The position numbers were made by a program, and so were the translations under genes. The notes below the pieces were generated by a model that worked only from the letters and a program-made list of their open reading frames with translations, was not told where the DNA came from and ran no database searches. A stretch of DNA of 64,000 nucleotides, from NCBI RefSeq assembly GCF_000758665.1, contig NZ_CP009285.1:4340001-4404000 (forward strand). Direction: 5' to 3'. Shown here in pieces: positions 46,601 to 54,874 of this stretch (within the stretch, counting starts at the first letter, position 1; every line of letters starts with the position of its first letter). This stretch comes from Paenibacillus borealis (GTDB lineage Bacteria; Bacillota; Bacilli; Paenibacillales; Paenibacillaceae).

Positions 46601-47483
46601 TCCCCAAATTGGCTGGAGTTGCTGTAAAGATGTTATGGGCAGGGTCGATCGAATACATGGTCTCGGGGCACCTGTCTATGCTATCGCCTAGTGCCGATGA
46701 CCAGTTGGGGACGATAGCTACGCTTCCGGTTAAAGGAATCCCTGCTTCGAGATCCACTTCTAGATCGAATGTCAGGCCCAATTCACGAAGCAATAGCGGA
46801 TAATCTCCGAGACTTGAGATGACTTGGTGAAAATCGAGTGTCGGGATTTTAGGCTCTACTCTGGTTTGTGGATCAAGTTGCGGATAAAATTGCTGCAACT
46901 GATATAGATCTTTTCGCCATTGATCAATATCCCGTTCCTTAATTGATTCTCGTGGAAGGGCCAATTGTTCTTTAAGCATTGTTTCTATATCTTTTTTGTC
47001 CTGATTGGTGGGAATGAGTTGTCTCAGATAATACCATCCTTCTTCATCGAACCGCGGGTTCTCAGTTGGATGTTTTAGCACCACATCTTGGTATACACGT
47101 TTAATCATTTGAAGGATGTTGCCAACAGGATAGGATCGGATCTTCCGAGTGTGAAAATCGTCAGGGTTAAACTCATAGGGCAGCACAGATGTTTCTGCTG
47201 GAAACAAAGCTTTCCATAATTCCAATCGAGGTGTAGTCGTACTCACAACAGTTGCTTTCAGTGTAGGGCCGTTAGTAAAGCGAATAGAGAATTTTGGGTT
47301 TTTTTCTGGCCAACTCAGGAAATCAGGAAACTGCTGAAGCTCCAAAGTACCATCTGAATGAGTTGGTTCTGTAGCATCACTCATCAACCTCGGTGAGACT
47401 ACGGCTGAAAGACGTAGTCTCGGATGATGGCCGGCAATTATCCCATTCGGATGAGCCGTCCACAGCACAGTCTGTTTAAGCAT
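43677..47483 (-). CDS. Giant protein A of unknown function (1268 residues)
   Basis: I do not recognise this protein. It is soluble-looking, has no signal peptide or membrane segment, and starts at ATG 47483 behind a perfect GGAGG, 17 bp after the stop of giant protein B. Residues about 1-60 are beta-rich, and a helical stretch lies near 135-190 (LKEQLALPRESIKERDIDQW). An FN3-like strand pair with LRFGRAYRFRMRTVDLAGNS lies near 510, and several jelly-roll-like sections follow. A short conserved-looking motif DRPWFSSGEGELLGVILWPG is near 1015-1035, and the C-terminus (to VCTVEFEM) is beta-rich. The composition (many Tyr, Trp, Asp and Pro) suggests a large multidomain beta protein, perhaps a structural or carbohydrate-interacting component. 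Function cannot be named. Confidence 0.85.
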   Translation of the reverse strand: MLKQTVLWTAHPNGIIAGHHPRLRLSAVVSPRLMSDATEPTHSDGTLELQQFPDFLSWPEKNPKFSIRFTNGPTLKATVVSTTTPRLELWKALFPAETSVLPYEFNPDDFHTRKIRSYPVGNILQMIKRVYQDVVLKHPTENPRFDEEGWYYLRQLIPTNQDKKDIETMLKEQLALPRESIKERDIDQWRKDLYQLQQFYPQLDPQTRVEPKIPTLDFHQVISSLGDYPLLLRELGLTFDLEVDLEAGIPLTGSVAIVPNWSSALGDSIDRCPETMYSIDPAHNIFTATPANLGISEGYVQLVNMRNNPLEDVEPYSVIQVDADSTSLKFLEFLRNIEGIREWDQSAGSALPSFRSNGISIVHADRASELSQSLNDSVGLNTDVEGGAGILFAEQLVRGYRVDVWDSESEAWHSLCRREGKYDFGNHGIRLTDEGFISMGLTTAADKTSLDLYLHQSLFTWGGWSLVAPRPGKVIDPQDAVASASNNASSNFQLETHFKPVAGSLPRLRFGRAYRFRMRTVDLAGNSRDWNEELPKSVTDTAQTREQFYNRYEPVESPVVVLRKDTGPGESVHHLIIRSNYNSSVEAYNERHIAPPKVSQVMAEQHGCFDISSGLDPNAYQLMINKDGSFSDKPHEESQLRLPYLPDPISRGAAFLGLPGSGMDKIMMVPFSTEGDWFETLPFRLRLEDGTGKPNWDPHRRLLKVYLPKAETATIRLSSYLSDEDYNLMGIRQMIEEADPALASAATRDYLRRLALEGRLWMLTPNRELTLVHAVRQPLIEPVFQQVMANREKSQTYVTLNGSIGMDGKSTVKLDINACWQEPVDALSEPKCMTISHKAHVCEIKVDAAKNEANLGYRHEFGDTKYRQVTYTADATSRFSEYFHKRYEDWCTLNRSQGTELRHTRIVENTENVLSKDKKIKYERIKDYTIDYGSGTITRTTTGAIRKGESVHVLYSYLPGEITRSSESVTVDIYNSAPPAAPKVLYAVPTFEWEHEHDMSETKIHRKGGGLRIYLDRPWFSSGEGELLGVILWPGLTGTSIPVPYITQWGKDGIRNGEARAFPALPQLKDFKLAVARDTVNDLQELPNEDFHVAGHTVQYDQDHKRWYCNVDINTYDEYYPFVRLALAGYQPMSLNGAHLSPVVLLDFIQTTSNRLVTFQEDPTDSRKINISLSGPAPSGALVGAVVVKLETMDPYKHEQGWLPVPNFTYYLAPIENPETWIGQVTLPSPRGDKPYRLIVCEYERYEIDGDAPNNSDMRLVCTVEFEM

Positions 47484-47500
47484 ATAAAATCCTCCTTGTA

Positions 47501-50500
47501 TTAAGCAAAAGCACTACTATATGCGTACCAGTCATCTTCATCGATCATCTCTTCAATGAGTGGGTCTCCGTCAGAGCCCGAGAACTGCTTTTCCACGGTC
47601 AGGTCCACACTCTTGCTTGTTAATAGCAAGTGTATCTTCACTGTCAACGTCGCTTGTCCCCATGCTTTACCAGGGTCACGATAATTTAAACTAAGGTAGA
47701 ACTCAGCAGAAACTGTGACTAACCCGAGTACTTGTAGCACTCCGCCGCAGCGCACATAGCCCGTGAGTTGACAAATGCGCTTATTTGTGGCGGCGTCGTT
47801 CTCCATCCTGTAGTATATTCCAGCCATTAGGTAGATTCCGCCACTAGCCACTCCTAGATCGAGCGCTTGATTACCTCCGAATTCCAAGGAGGCTTCAAGC
47901 AATTTGACCGGATTATCTTTGTCGAGCGACAACATAATGCCGAAGAAGCCGCCGCCGCCGAATGTTCCGACCGTAAGCACAAACGGATTCTCCCGCGATG
48001 CGAAAGCAAAGTAAAAAGTAGCGGGAGAGCCGTCAAAGGGAAGATTAAACCTGGTGAAAAATGTAAGGTTCTGAAGCGCCAGAATACCCAATGTCACGTT
48101 AGGAATGGCCATGCTGGAACTTACAGAAACTCCTAACGGTGTTACATCAATCCCTGAATCCTCTCCAACAGACTTCAAGAAATCCTGAAGGCTTATTACA
48201 AATTGAAGCGCGCCACCAAATTCAACGTTTTCGATCTTAGGGGTGACTACCGGTTTTTGACCGCTTCTTGCTTTAAAGGTCAATTCGTTGAAATGTAGAG
48301 TCAGGAATTGAGTTGTCTGGTCAGTACCGATCAGATTAACCTTGAAATTACGCAGCTCCCCAGTGACATCATACGTAGACTCTGGGGGAGACAGTTTGGT
48401 GTAAATCAAGGCAGAGAGTTTCATTGTGGTATCTTTGTTTGCCTCAAAGATATTTTCCGGATCGGACTTCATTAGGGGCTCCAACTTATAGAGGGTCTCA
48501 ATGGCTTCAGGCGCTCTATTTTTGTCTTCTTGTCCATTAACCTTCGGATAGATCACACGGTTGGTCAATTGGGGGATGCTGCCTGGATATTCGGAAAGCT
48601 TTACTTTTTCAACAATCTCTTTGAGTAGTATTCCACCCAGTAATTTGGCTTCTCCTAGAATACTTCCAATAAGATCCTCATCTAAAAATTTCTTAATAGC
48701 ATTTACTGCTACTGGGCCATACGTTCGGGACAGACCTTTAATGGATAAATCAGGCGTAATTATAGCGCCTGCCTTGTCCCCTGGAAAAGTCTTTGAAACA
48801 GCTTTAGTCAGATTTAAAAACACTTCTCCCGGATTGATTTCCTTATCGAAACCCGATCTACGGTAGATATCATCATATTGAAAAAGTAATTCATTGTTAT
48901 TACTCAAGAGATTGTTACTATCTGCACCTGTGATCTGTTCTACTGCAGGAATCTTGACATCTGCCGTGCTCATATGGGGGTAAAATCCTGGTAGCTCATT
49001 TTTCTCGGTAATTTCTGCTCCAAAAGTTAATAAATTCACAACGAACTCAGTGTCCCCAGGTTTGCTCGTGGGTGCAAAGGCTAATTTTTGCCCATCCATT
49101 GATCGTTTTTGTCGTTCTGGAGTATATTCTTTAATACGTTCTTCAATAATTTTTTTATACTGTTCGGGTGTGATTTTCTCAGTAGGTGCTTCAACGAAAG
49201 CAATTGCGGTAGTGAACGGTTTCCAATTGTCTTCGTAATCTTTCCCCTCCAGTTGGAATAAAAAGTCTTTTTCAAACCCTTTTTCACCCACCTGGATCCA
49301 TGGTGTCAAAACGATGTGAGGTGTTTGGAGAGTCTTCACCCTAACTTGCGTGAATGGGAAATTACGTCCTTCATTCGGCATGCCAGGTGCCGGATAGAAC
49401 CGTTCAGGCTCGCGAACGACCACAATATCCCAAGATACAAGATAGGCTACCATCTCCTGAGAAGAGGAGAGCTCGCATCTGCGCTCGGTGACAGTGATAT
49501 GGGCCGCGCGATGGCCAAAAGGGAATAAATAGCCCTCACGAACTATTTTGACATAGTTATCGCGTCCCATAGCAGCTCTGTGGGTCCAATTACTTAAATT
49601 AGTGACTGGAGAAATCGGATCATATGGCCAATTTCCCTCGATGTCTAACCAAGCTCCCAGCGAAGAAAGCATCATGTTGTTAACCTTGATAGCCTCAAGA
49701 TAGTTCGATGAGTTAATAACAATATCTCTGCGATCTTCTTTTTCCAGCGACATCTGGAAAGGATTTACTCCGTCCTTGTCCTTGCACCAGATTGCACGCA
49801 CGGTACGCAAAGTAGTCTCCTGTTCATCGATGCCATCCTTTGTTCGCACCCCCAAGCGAGTATGCCAGAGTTCGGTCATCCCTCCATGGGTGACTGGTTT
49901 AGCTGCATGTCCCCATCCTGCAAACCAGTTGGGAGAGAGGATGAGCCGGTAAGGAGCCTCGATTGCCGTATGCTCCACGCCCGGAGCCTCTGTTTCTTGC
50001 GCTGGTAGTTCTGGCATTAACAGAGGGTTAGACTCGTCTACGTTATATCCTGTTAGGTGACTTAGTAAGAGGTTAGGGGCGACTGGTGATGGCATGGCCG
50101 ATGGGACGACGCTCTGTTCAAAGCTGCTCCAATTGAGAAGCGTCTCCAATGCATAAGGAAGTTCGCTCACCATTCTCGGAACACGGAAGGCTAGTCGGCT
50201 AGGTCCGGCCATGCGTACAGCTACTGGTGGGTTTGGAAATGGTGAGCCTTCCTTGAATGCTTGCTCTGCGATGTGTTGTGGGGGGAAATAGACAACCAGA
50301 TAGGCAGGTGTGTCGAGAGATACTTGTTCCCAATGGGCGTGCTTGCCTCCGCCGGTTCGAAAGGCCATATTCACAAAAGCGATACGGAGCAACAGCAAAT
50401 CTTTTGGACGAAGCAATGAAATCGTGAGCTCCGACATAGCCAGAATCGGCGATGGAAGGTCCGGGTCGATCTGCAAAGCAGGCAGTCCTAATGCTTCAGT

Positions 50501-51667
50501 ATTGGCAAAACCTGGATGTCGCTCGACTCCTGCCGGATATATGCCTAATACATTGAAAGGCTCGGTTGGAATTGCCTCTACAATAATCCCCTTAAGAGGC
50601 GCTGCAAAGGATAACAGGGCCGGTGCAACAACGGCAGACTCAATACGCTTGTCCCTGGCGACTAGCTCAAAACTGGCATTCTGTCCGTCACCTAAGAGAA
50701 GGCTGCACCCGCTCAGGTGGTACCAGATGGGCTCTGAACTGAAATGTCCAAATTGGGCAGCTTGTATCGTACTCTCATCAAAACCCATGGCATAGCGTAC
50801 GTTGTAGAGAAGGAATGGATTTGGCATACCGTGAAGTCTAAGTTTCCAGATTCTCTTATCTTCTTGAGCTGGCTGGGCAACAAATGCTTGTTCCTTACTC
50901 CCGTTTCCATTGACCGCTGTTTCTAAATGTAATTCATCATATAGATAATCCGGAAATTCAGGCGATTCCACTTGCCAACCTTCTGGTAGCGTGATTGCAG
51001 GGGTTAAGGATGAGGTTCCCCATAATCGGTGAAATGAGAATATGGTGCGCCGAGCTGGTGTCACTGCAAATAGACTATCGTGATGTTGATCTGCCATCCC
51101 AAAAACAATTTGATCGGAATAGACGGATGTACCTAAATAGTGTAACCAAGCTATAGTCTGACCTTTCAGACAGAAGATCCAACCAGGGAAAAACTCCATC
51201 TGTGCGTCCCCATCAAGGAGCACTTCTCCGTGCTTTCCAAGTTTACAGATCGAAGCTGTATCAAGCTCAACCCATTCACTCCTAATTGGATGTTCTCCTG
51301 TTAACCATTTAGCCAACGAAACCTGACTTTGGAGTTCCCCAAAATCAAGTTTTAAATCCATTACATGGCTACCGTTGTCTGAGTTAATCTCACAAATTAG
51401 ATTTGCCGAAAGACTGGTTCCAGGGAAAAATGCGTTCTTAAGTTCCACACGGATCCTGTTCGGGATAGAGTCATCCACCATAAGTTTAGGAGTTCCGTCA
51501 AAATGTGATTCGTCAATCACCCATCGCTCCTCGCCCCCGAGTAGAAATACAACCCGTTTCGGCGACTCAATTCTTACTTCCGGAATCTCCTCTGGCATCG
51601 GAGAAGGGACCGATATGTCTGAATATCGCCGCTTTTTCAAGAATATAGTGTTCAGTTCTATGCTCAC
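47501..51667 (-). CDS. Giant protein B of unknown function with beta-strand-repeat C-terminus (1388 residues)
   Basis: Not recognised. The start is GTG 51667 after GGGAGGGTGA. There is no signal peptide. Residues about 1-850 are mixed beta-rich sequence with scattered Trp and Tyr (LSPNWFAGWGHAAKP; GYLFPFGHRAAHITVTERR). Residues 850-1070 contain charged helices (TPEQYKKIIEERIKEYTPER). Residues about 1150-1375 are a run of alternating hydrophobic strands with Gly turns (VGTFGGGGFFGIMLSLD; LEASLEFGGNQALDLGVASG; GIYLMAGIYYRM; GGVLQVLGLVTVSAEFYLSL), recalling membrane-barrel or lipid-channel strands although the host is Gram-positive. It is followed by giant protein A, and both are on the same transcript. 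Function cannot be named. Confidence 0.85.
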   Translation of the reverse strand: MSIELNTIFLKKRRYSDISVPSPMPEEIPEVRIESPKRVVFLLGGEERWVIDESHFDGTPKLMVDDSIPNRIRVELKNAFFPGTSLSANLICEINSDNGSHVMDLKLDFGELQSQVSLAKWLTGEHPIRSEWVELDTASICKLGKHGEVLLDGDAQMEFFPGWIFCLKGQTIAWLHYLGTSVYSDQIVFGMADQHHDSLFAVTPARRTIFSFHRLWGTSSLTPAITLPEGWQVESPEFPDYLYDELHLETAVNGNGSKEQAFVAQPAQEDKRIWKLRLHGMPNPFLLYNVRYAMGFDESTIQAAQFGHFSSEPIWYHLSGCSLLLGDGQNASFELVARDKRIESAVVAPALLSFAAPLKGIIVEAIPTEPFNVLGIYPAGVERHPGFANTEALGLPALQIDPDLPSPILAMSELTISLLRPKDLLLLRIAFVNMAFRTGGGKHAHWEQVSLDTPAYLVVYFPPQHIAEQAFKEGSPFPNPPVAVRMAGPSRLAFRVPRMVSELPYALETLLNWSSFEQSVVPSAMPSPVAPNLLLSHLTGYNVDESNPLLMPELPAQETEAPGVEHTAIEAPYRLILSPNWFAGWGHAAKPVTHGGMTELWHTRLGVRTKDGIDEQETTLRTVRAIWCKDKDGVNPFQMSLEKEDRRDIVINSSNYLEAIKVNNMMLSSLGAWLDIEGNWPYDPISPVTNLSNWTHRAAMGRDNYVKIVREGYLFPFGHRAAHITVTERRCELSSSQEMVAYLVSWDIVVVREPERFYPAPGMPNEGRNFPFTQVRVKTLQTPHIVLTPWIQVGEKGFEKDFLFQLEGKDYEDNWKPFTTAIAFVEAPTEKITPEQYKKIIEERIKEYTPERQKRSMDGQKLAFAPTSKPGDTEFVVNLLTFGAEITEKNELPGFYPHMSTADVKIPAVEQITGADSNNLLSNNNELLFQYDDIYRRSGFDKEINPGEVFLNLTKAVSKTFPGDKAGAIITPDLSIKGLSRTYGPVAVNAIKKFLDEDLIGSILGEAKLLGGILLKEIVEKVKLSEYPGSIPQLTNRVIYPKVNGQEDKNRAPEAIETLYKLEPLMKSDPENIFEANKDTTMKLSALIYTKLSPPESTYDVTGELRNFKVNLIGTDQTTQFLTLHFNELTFKARSGQKPVVTPKIENVEFGGALQFVISLQDFLKSVGEDSGIDVTPLGVSVSSSMAIPNVTLGILALQNLTFFTRFNLPFDGSPATFYFAFASRENPFVLTVGTFGGGGFFGIMLSLDKDNPVKLLEASLEFGGNQALDLGVASGGIYLMAGIYYRMENDAATNKRICQLTGYVRCGGVLQVLGLVTVSAEFYLSLNYRDPGKAWGQATLTVKIHLLLTSKSVDLTVEKQFSGSDGDPLIEEMIDEDDWYAYSSAFA

Positions 51668-51734
51668 TTACTCACCCTCCCTTGTCATTACTCTTCACAT
51701 TTACGATGCTGAACGATCATATTTATGCGAGATC

Positions 51735-52247
51735 TTATTCTAGCGGAGCCGTTGGGGCGTCAGCAGGTCCATATGTTTGTAATTCATTGAAAGTCGAGGG
51801 GATCGCCCAGCAAACTTTATCACTGTCATTACAACCGGATTTTTCGGGTTTAAATATAGCGTTTGGAGCCGTGAGTATGGTGTATGTCGGATATCCTGGA
51901 ATACCTTCATAAGAAGAAACTTGAATTCTTTTGAGATCGTCGTATTTTGCGGCGAATGGTCCGTCAAGAATGGTCCCGCCGGGAAATTTAGCCCGAAATC
52001 CCTGCGGGATGTATACTCCGTCGCAATCAAAATCGCTGGGAGTTGCACTCCTGCTTTTCAAGACATATAAGGAGTTATGAAAACCATCATTTTTATTGTT
52101 TGGGCCATAGATGACTACATGCATATCGGTTTCGTTGAAACATTTGCCATTGATTAGGTTCTCTAATCTTACTTTTTCACCTAGGGAGCGTGACGCCTCT
52201 GTAGCCAATTCTTCAATAAGGATGCCTTTATTCAGTACCTTATTCAT
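51735..52247 (-). CDS. Small protein opening the giant-protein operon, unknown function
   Basis: This protein of 170 residues starts at ATG 52247 with AGGAGGAG before it (the longer frame from 52280 precedes that site). No signal or membrane segment is seen. Four cysteines lie in GKCFNETD, DFDCDGVYIPQGF and SGCNDSDKVCW, perhaps two disulfides or a metal site. The C-terminal half is Gly, Pro and Tyr-rich (YEGIPGYPTYTILTAPNAIF) and probably beta-structured. It is 67 bp upstream of giant protein B in the same direction. The conserved order suggests a partner or secreted/assembled subunit, but I cannot assign a family. Confidence 0.75.
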   Translation of the reverse strand: MNKVLNKGILIEELATEASRSLGEKVRLENLINGKCFNETDMHVVIYGPNNKNDGFHNSLYVLKSRSATPSDFDCDGVYIPQGFRAKFPGGTILDGPFAAKYDDLKRIQVSSYEGIPGYPTYTILTAPNAIFKPEKSGCNDSDKVCWAIPSTFNELQTYGPADAPTAPLE

Positions 52248-52503
52248 CAAATCTCCTCCTTTGACAGGTGGCGTTGCCATGTTTTGAACTAATGATTAAT
52301 ATTGTTTGCACTGTTTTCAAAAATATACTCTTCACGGAAATCACCCACAGCCGTACGATCTGAACATTTCAGCCAGCCTGGAGTGAATTTGATTATCTAA
52401 CTGCAGCCGGTAAGTGGTCTATTACTCCGCATTCATAAAGATACGAAAGACAATAAACTCTTTAGTCCTACACCGCATAATTTATCTTACTACTTGGGAT
52501 GAC
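52248..52503. other. Gene-free stretch upstream of the giant-protein operon
   Basis: It must contain the minus-strand operon promoter. TTGAAA with an AATCAT 17 bp downstream (minus strand, about 52285-52325) is the best but weak candidate. The rest is AT-rich and resembles decayed sequence leading into the transposition ATPase remnant. Confidence 0.45.
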
Positions 52504-53140
52504 CCTATTTTACACAACCAATTGAAACGGGTGACTACATAATTCCGACTAAAGAAGTTTTACGCCTAATGGGTAGTATGATGAGAATCATAAACAATCG
52601 TCTCTCAAAAATGATTGTTTACGGTAGACCGAGAATGGGGAAGACATGGGCTTTACGTTTTGCTGTTAGAACATTTACCTACAAATTTTGGAGCACCATT
52701 GCCTATTCTGTTAGCCAATTGTAATTCCTGCCGGAGACAGATCGTTAATTTCATGATTGAAAAAGCAGAAAAATCAAAGCTACGGCGTTTGGTTCTAATC
52801 ATTGACGAGGCACACCGGCTCACAAAGGCACATTATTATTGGTTGATAGAGATAGCTATAATGCGCTTGTTCAGAAAAAAATTTCAATGACTGTTATATC
52901 TGTTGGCCAAGAAGAACTCCCTGCAAGACGAACTTTTTTTCTGGAGCAAAAGAGATCTCAAATTATTGGTCGTTTTATGACACATGAATAGGTGTAGTTT
53001 AAGTCAGTACTTTTTTCCAGAAGGTTACAGAAGGAAGGAAAGATTAGAAAACGAAGCGAAAATGTTATTTGAGCTATTCGCGGAGTTGAGAAAGGAACAT
53101 GGGGTTTCTGCAGCGTTGGCAGTTATTAAAAAATAATGGG
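52504..53140 (+). pseudogene. tniB: Decayed TniB/TnsC-type transposition ATPase
   Basis: Several frames together give a recognisable AAA+ ATPase of Tn7/Tn5053-type transposons. DYIIPTKEVLRLMGSMMRI and the Walker A MIVYGRPRMGKTWAL lie in one frame; LPTNFGAPLPILLANCNS and the Walker B RRLVLIIDEAHRLTK in a second; VQKKISMTVISVGQEELPA and FFLEQKRSQIIGRFMTHE in a third; and SQYFFPEGYRRKERLENEAK near 53010-53065. At least two frameshifts and stops break it. No intact transposase, transposon end or target duplication was seen nearby. Confidence 0.85.
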
Positions 53141-54107
53141 GAAGACTTTCCTGATATTTGTCCATACGCTTATGCTTATGTTAACTGGCGTAAAACACTT
53201 TTAAAGACAGAACGTTTTTATCGTTCCGATATTCGAAGCAATGATCTAGCCAGGAGCGGGGACGACTTGGATACGAGCTGCTTACTAATGCAATAACTGA
53301 TTACATCAATTGGAAGAATATGTTCTTAGGAGTAAGGGGAAACGGGTAAATAAGGATACATAAGAGTGTTGATTCAAGAACAATGGCCATATCGATTTAG
53401 TTTAGTTTTTTTATGAGTGTCTAAAATATGCAGATGATATATTAGTACCGGCAAGGATATCCATGAATTATCCAAAAAATTATCAAATGATTAATTACGT
53501 GAGTTCCTATATAAAGAAGCATTATTATTAAAAACAAATCATTAGGAGTTGTTTTTTTATGGCCAGAAAGGGGCTTTATCGGCAATGGACAAGAACATGG
53601 TACTATTTCCGATTTGATATTCATCTAATCAGTTTAAATTCCGGGACATTTTAAATGTTATCCATTTAAGGCGACAAACAGAGTTTTTATTATTTATACT
53701 AAAAGCACAAACAAAAAAGCACAAGTAATAACCGCAGTGTTTATCTCTACAGTTATTTGCTTGTGAAAAAACCAACCATTTTAACTTATATAAATCAAGT
53801 TGTATGGCGGGCTGCACGAAACGAACCATAACAAATAACGATTAAATATTAGCCATTATTAATATAACAATGGGCTCGATCAAATTAACATTCCAAGTGT
53901 AGCCAACGCACCGGATCCGATCAACGAATTTTCATAGTGGAATTAACGAGATTAATCATTAAGGGACCAAGTTCTTGCCCTTTACTCCAGACAAGAACTT
54001 GGTCTCTTTGCCGATTTAATTAATGTCTGTTGGGATAGCGATTCTGGTAAGGTTCATTCCATCAATGTTCTTTCCTGAGCTACAGTATCCTGAAAGATTA
54101 TTGACGT
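53141..54107. other. Gene-poor, AT-rich stretch with mobile-element debris
   Basis: Short broken frames only. One near 53090-53290 (KNNGEDFPDICPYAYAYVNW) and one ending near 53350 (AITDYINWKNMFLGV) look like leftovers of the same transposon genes. From 53400 to 53960 I see nothing assignable; a frame MARKGLYRQWTRTWYY near 53560 has no recognisable family. Confidence 0.5.
53965..54008. terminator. Perfect hairpin between the transposon remnant and the tetR gene
   Basis: GACCAAGTTCTTG (53965-53977) and CAAGAACTTGGTC (53992-54004) are a perfect 13-bp stem, followed by TCTTTG on the plus strand. On the minus strand it lies 100 bp beyond the tetR gene. Probably an intrinsic terminator. Confidence 0.65.
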
Positions 54108-54653
54108 TTATACAACCCTCTCTAGCAAGATCCCCACTTGACTTGCCATGACTTCAGGCGGATAAGGCATTCCTTTCGAGATCCACCATTCCACGATCCC
54201 TACGAATGCGGTTCCCATAAAGCAGCCCATAATCTCTTCATTTAATCCGTGATTTTTCTCTTCGTTTACATCTACCTCAGCTTTGTATTCTTCAATTAGA
54301 AATTCAAGGAACCGCGTACGAAAAGAAGGGGCTCCTTTACTCGCTAACATCGTTGAAAAAAACAAATAATTACGCTCAAAGTATTCGAAGTAGACCAGAT
54401 TAGCATCTCGCCAATCCAATTCACATACATATCCGTTCATTTCCCGCATTTCGTTAATATATTCTTCAATGAGTTTATCCAATAGATCGAATTTATCCGT
54501 GTAATGAAGATATATTGTTGCCCTGTGAACATTTGCCCTATCAGAAATATCCTGAATGGTAATGCTATCAAAACTTTTTTCAGACATCAGTCCAATAACA
54601 GCTTTCTTTATCGCTTCCTGCGATTTGAGTATTCTTCTATCTACTTTTGACAT
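54108..54653 (-). CDS. TetR/AcrR-family transcriptional regulator
   Basis: Ligand-controlled repressor of about 181 residues. The start ATG 54653 is preferred over 54668 because GGTGAG precedes it. The N-terminal helix-turn-helix is clear: AIKKAVIGLMSEKSFDSITI, then DISDRANVHRATIYLHYTDK. The C-terminal ligand-binding part carries TetR_C_8-like helices ending in SQVGILLERVV. It is divergent from the DUF3737 gene, and a perfect palindrome in between is a likely operator. It probably controls the downstream group of genes on the plus strand. Confidence 0.9.
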   Translation of the reverse strand: MSKVDRRILKSQEAIKKAVIGLMSEKSFDSITIQDISDRANVHRATIYLHYTDKFDLLDKLIEEYINEMREMNGYVCELDWRDANLVYFEYFERNYLFFSTMLASKGAPSFRTRFLEFLIEEYKAEVDVNEEKNHGLNEEIMGCFMGTAFVGIVEWWISKGMPYPPEVMASQVGILLERVV

Positions 54654-54736
54654 GGTTAGGCTCACCATTCTTTCTTAAATAATCGACATTTAATGATAAT
54701 TTGTAGATTAATCGACAGATATCATTATTTTAACGA

Positions 54737-54799
54737 TTGTAACCAGCTCAATTCTATATATTATTATACACATGTCGTCTAATCGATCAATATCGATTA
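54737..54799 (+). promoter_or_regulatory. Promoter and palindromic operator between tetR and the DUF3737 gene
   Basis: TTGTAA (54737-54742) with TATTAT (54759-54764) at 16 bp spacing points to the DUF3737 gene. TAATCGAT-CAAT-ATCGATTA (54780-54799) is a perfect 8-bp-arm palindrome just downstream of the -10. Related ATCGAC/AATCGA sequences occur at 54683-54715. Confidence 0.6.
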
Positions 54800-54874
54800 T
54801 ATACTGGAAATGTTGTTTTCATTCCAAATCAATCGAATTTCATAGAAATAAACAATAAGAGAGGAATTAACATC

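Noticed and set aside
53629..53829. Minus-strand 66-codon frame in the transposon debris
   Set aside because: No ribosome site or family match; AT-rich chance frame.
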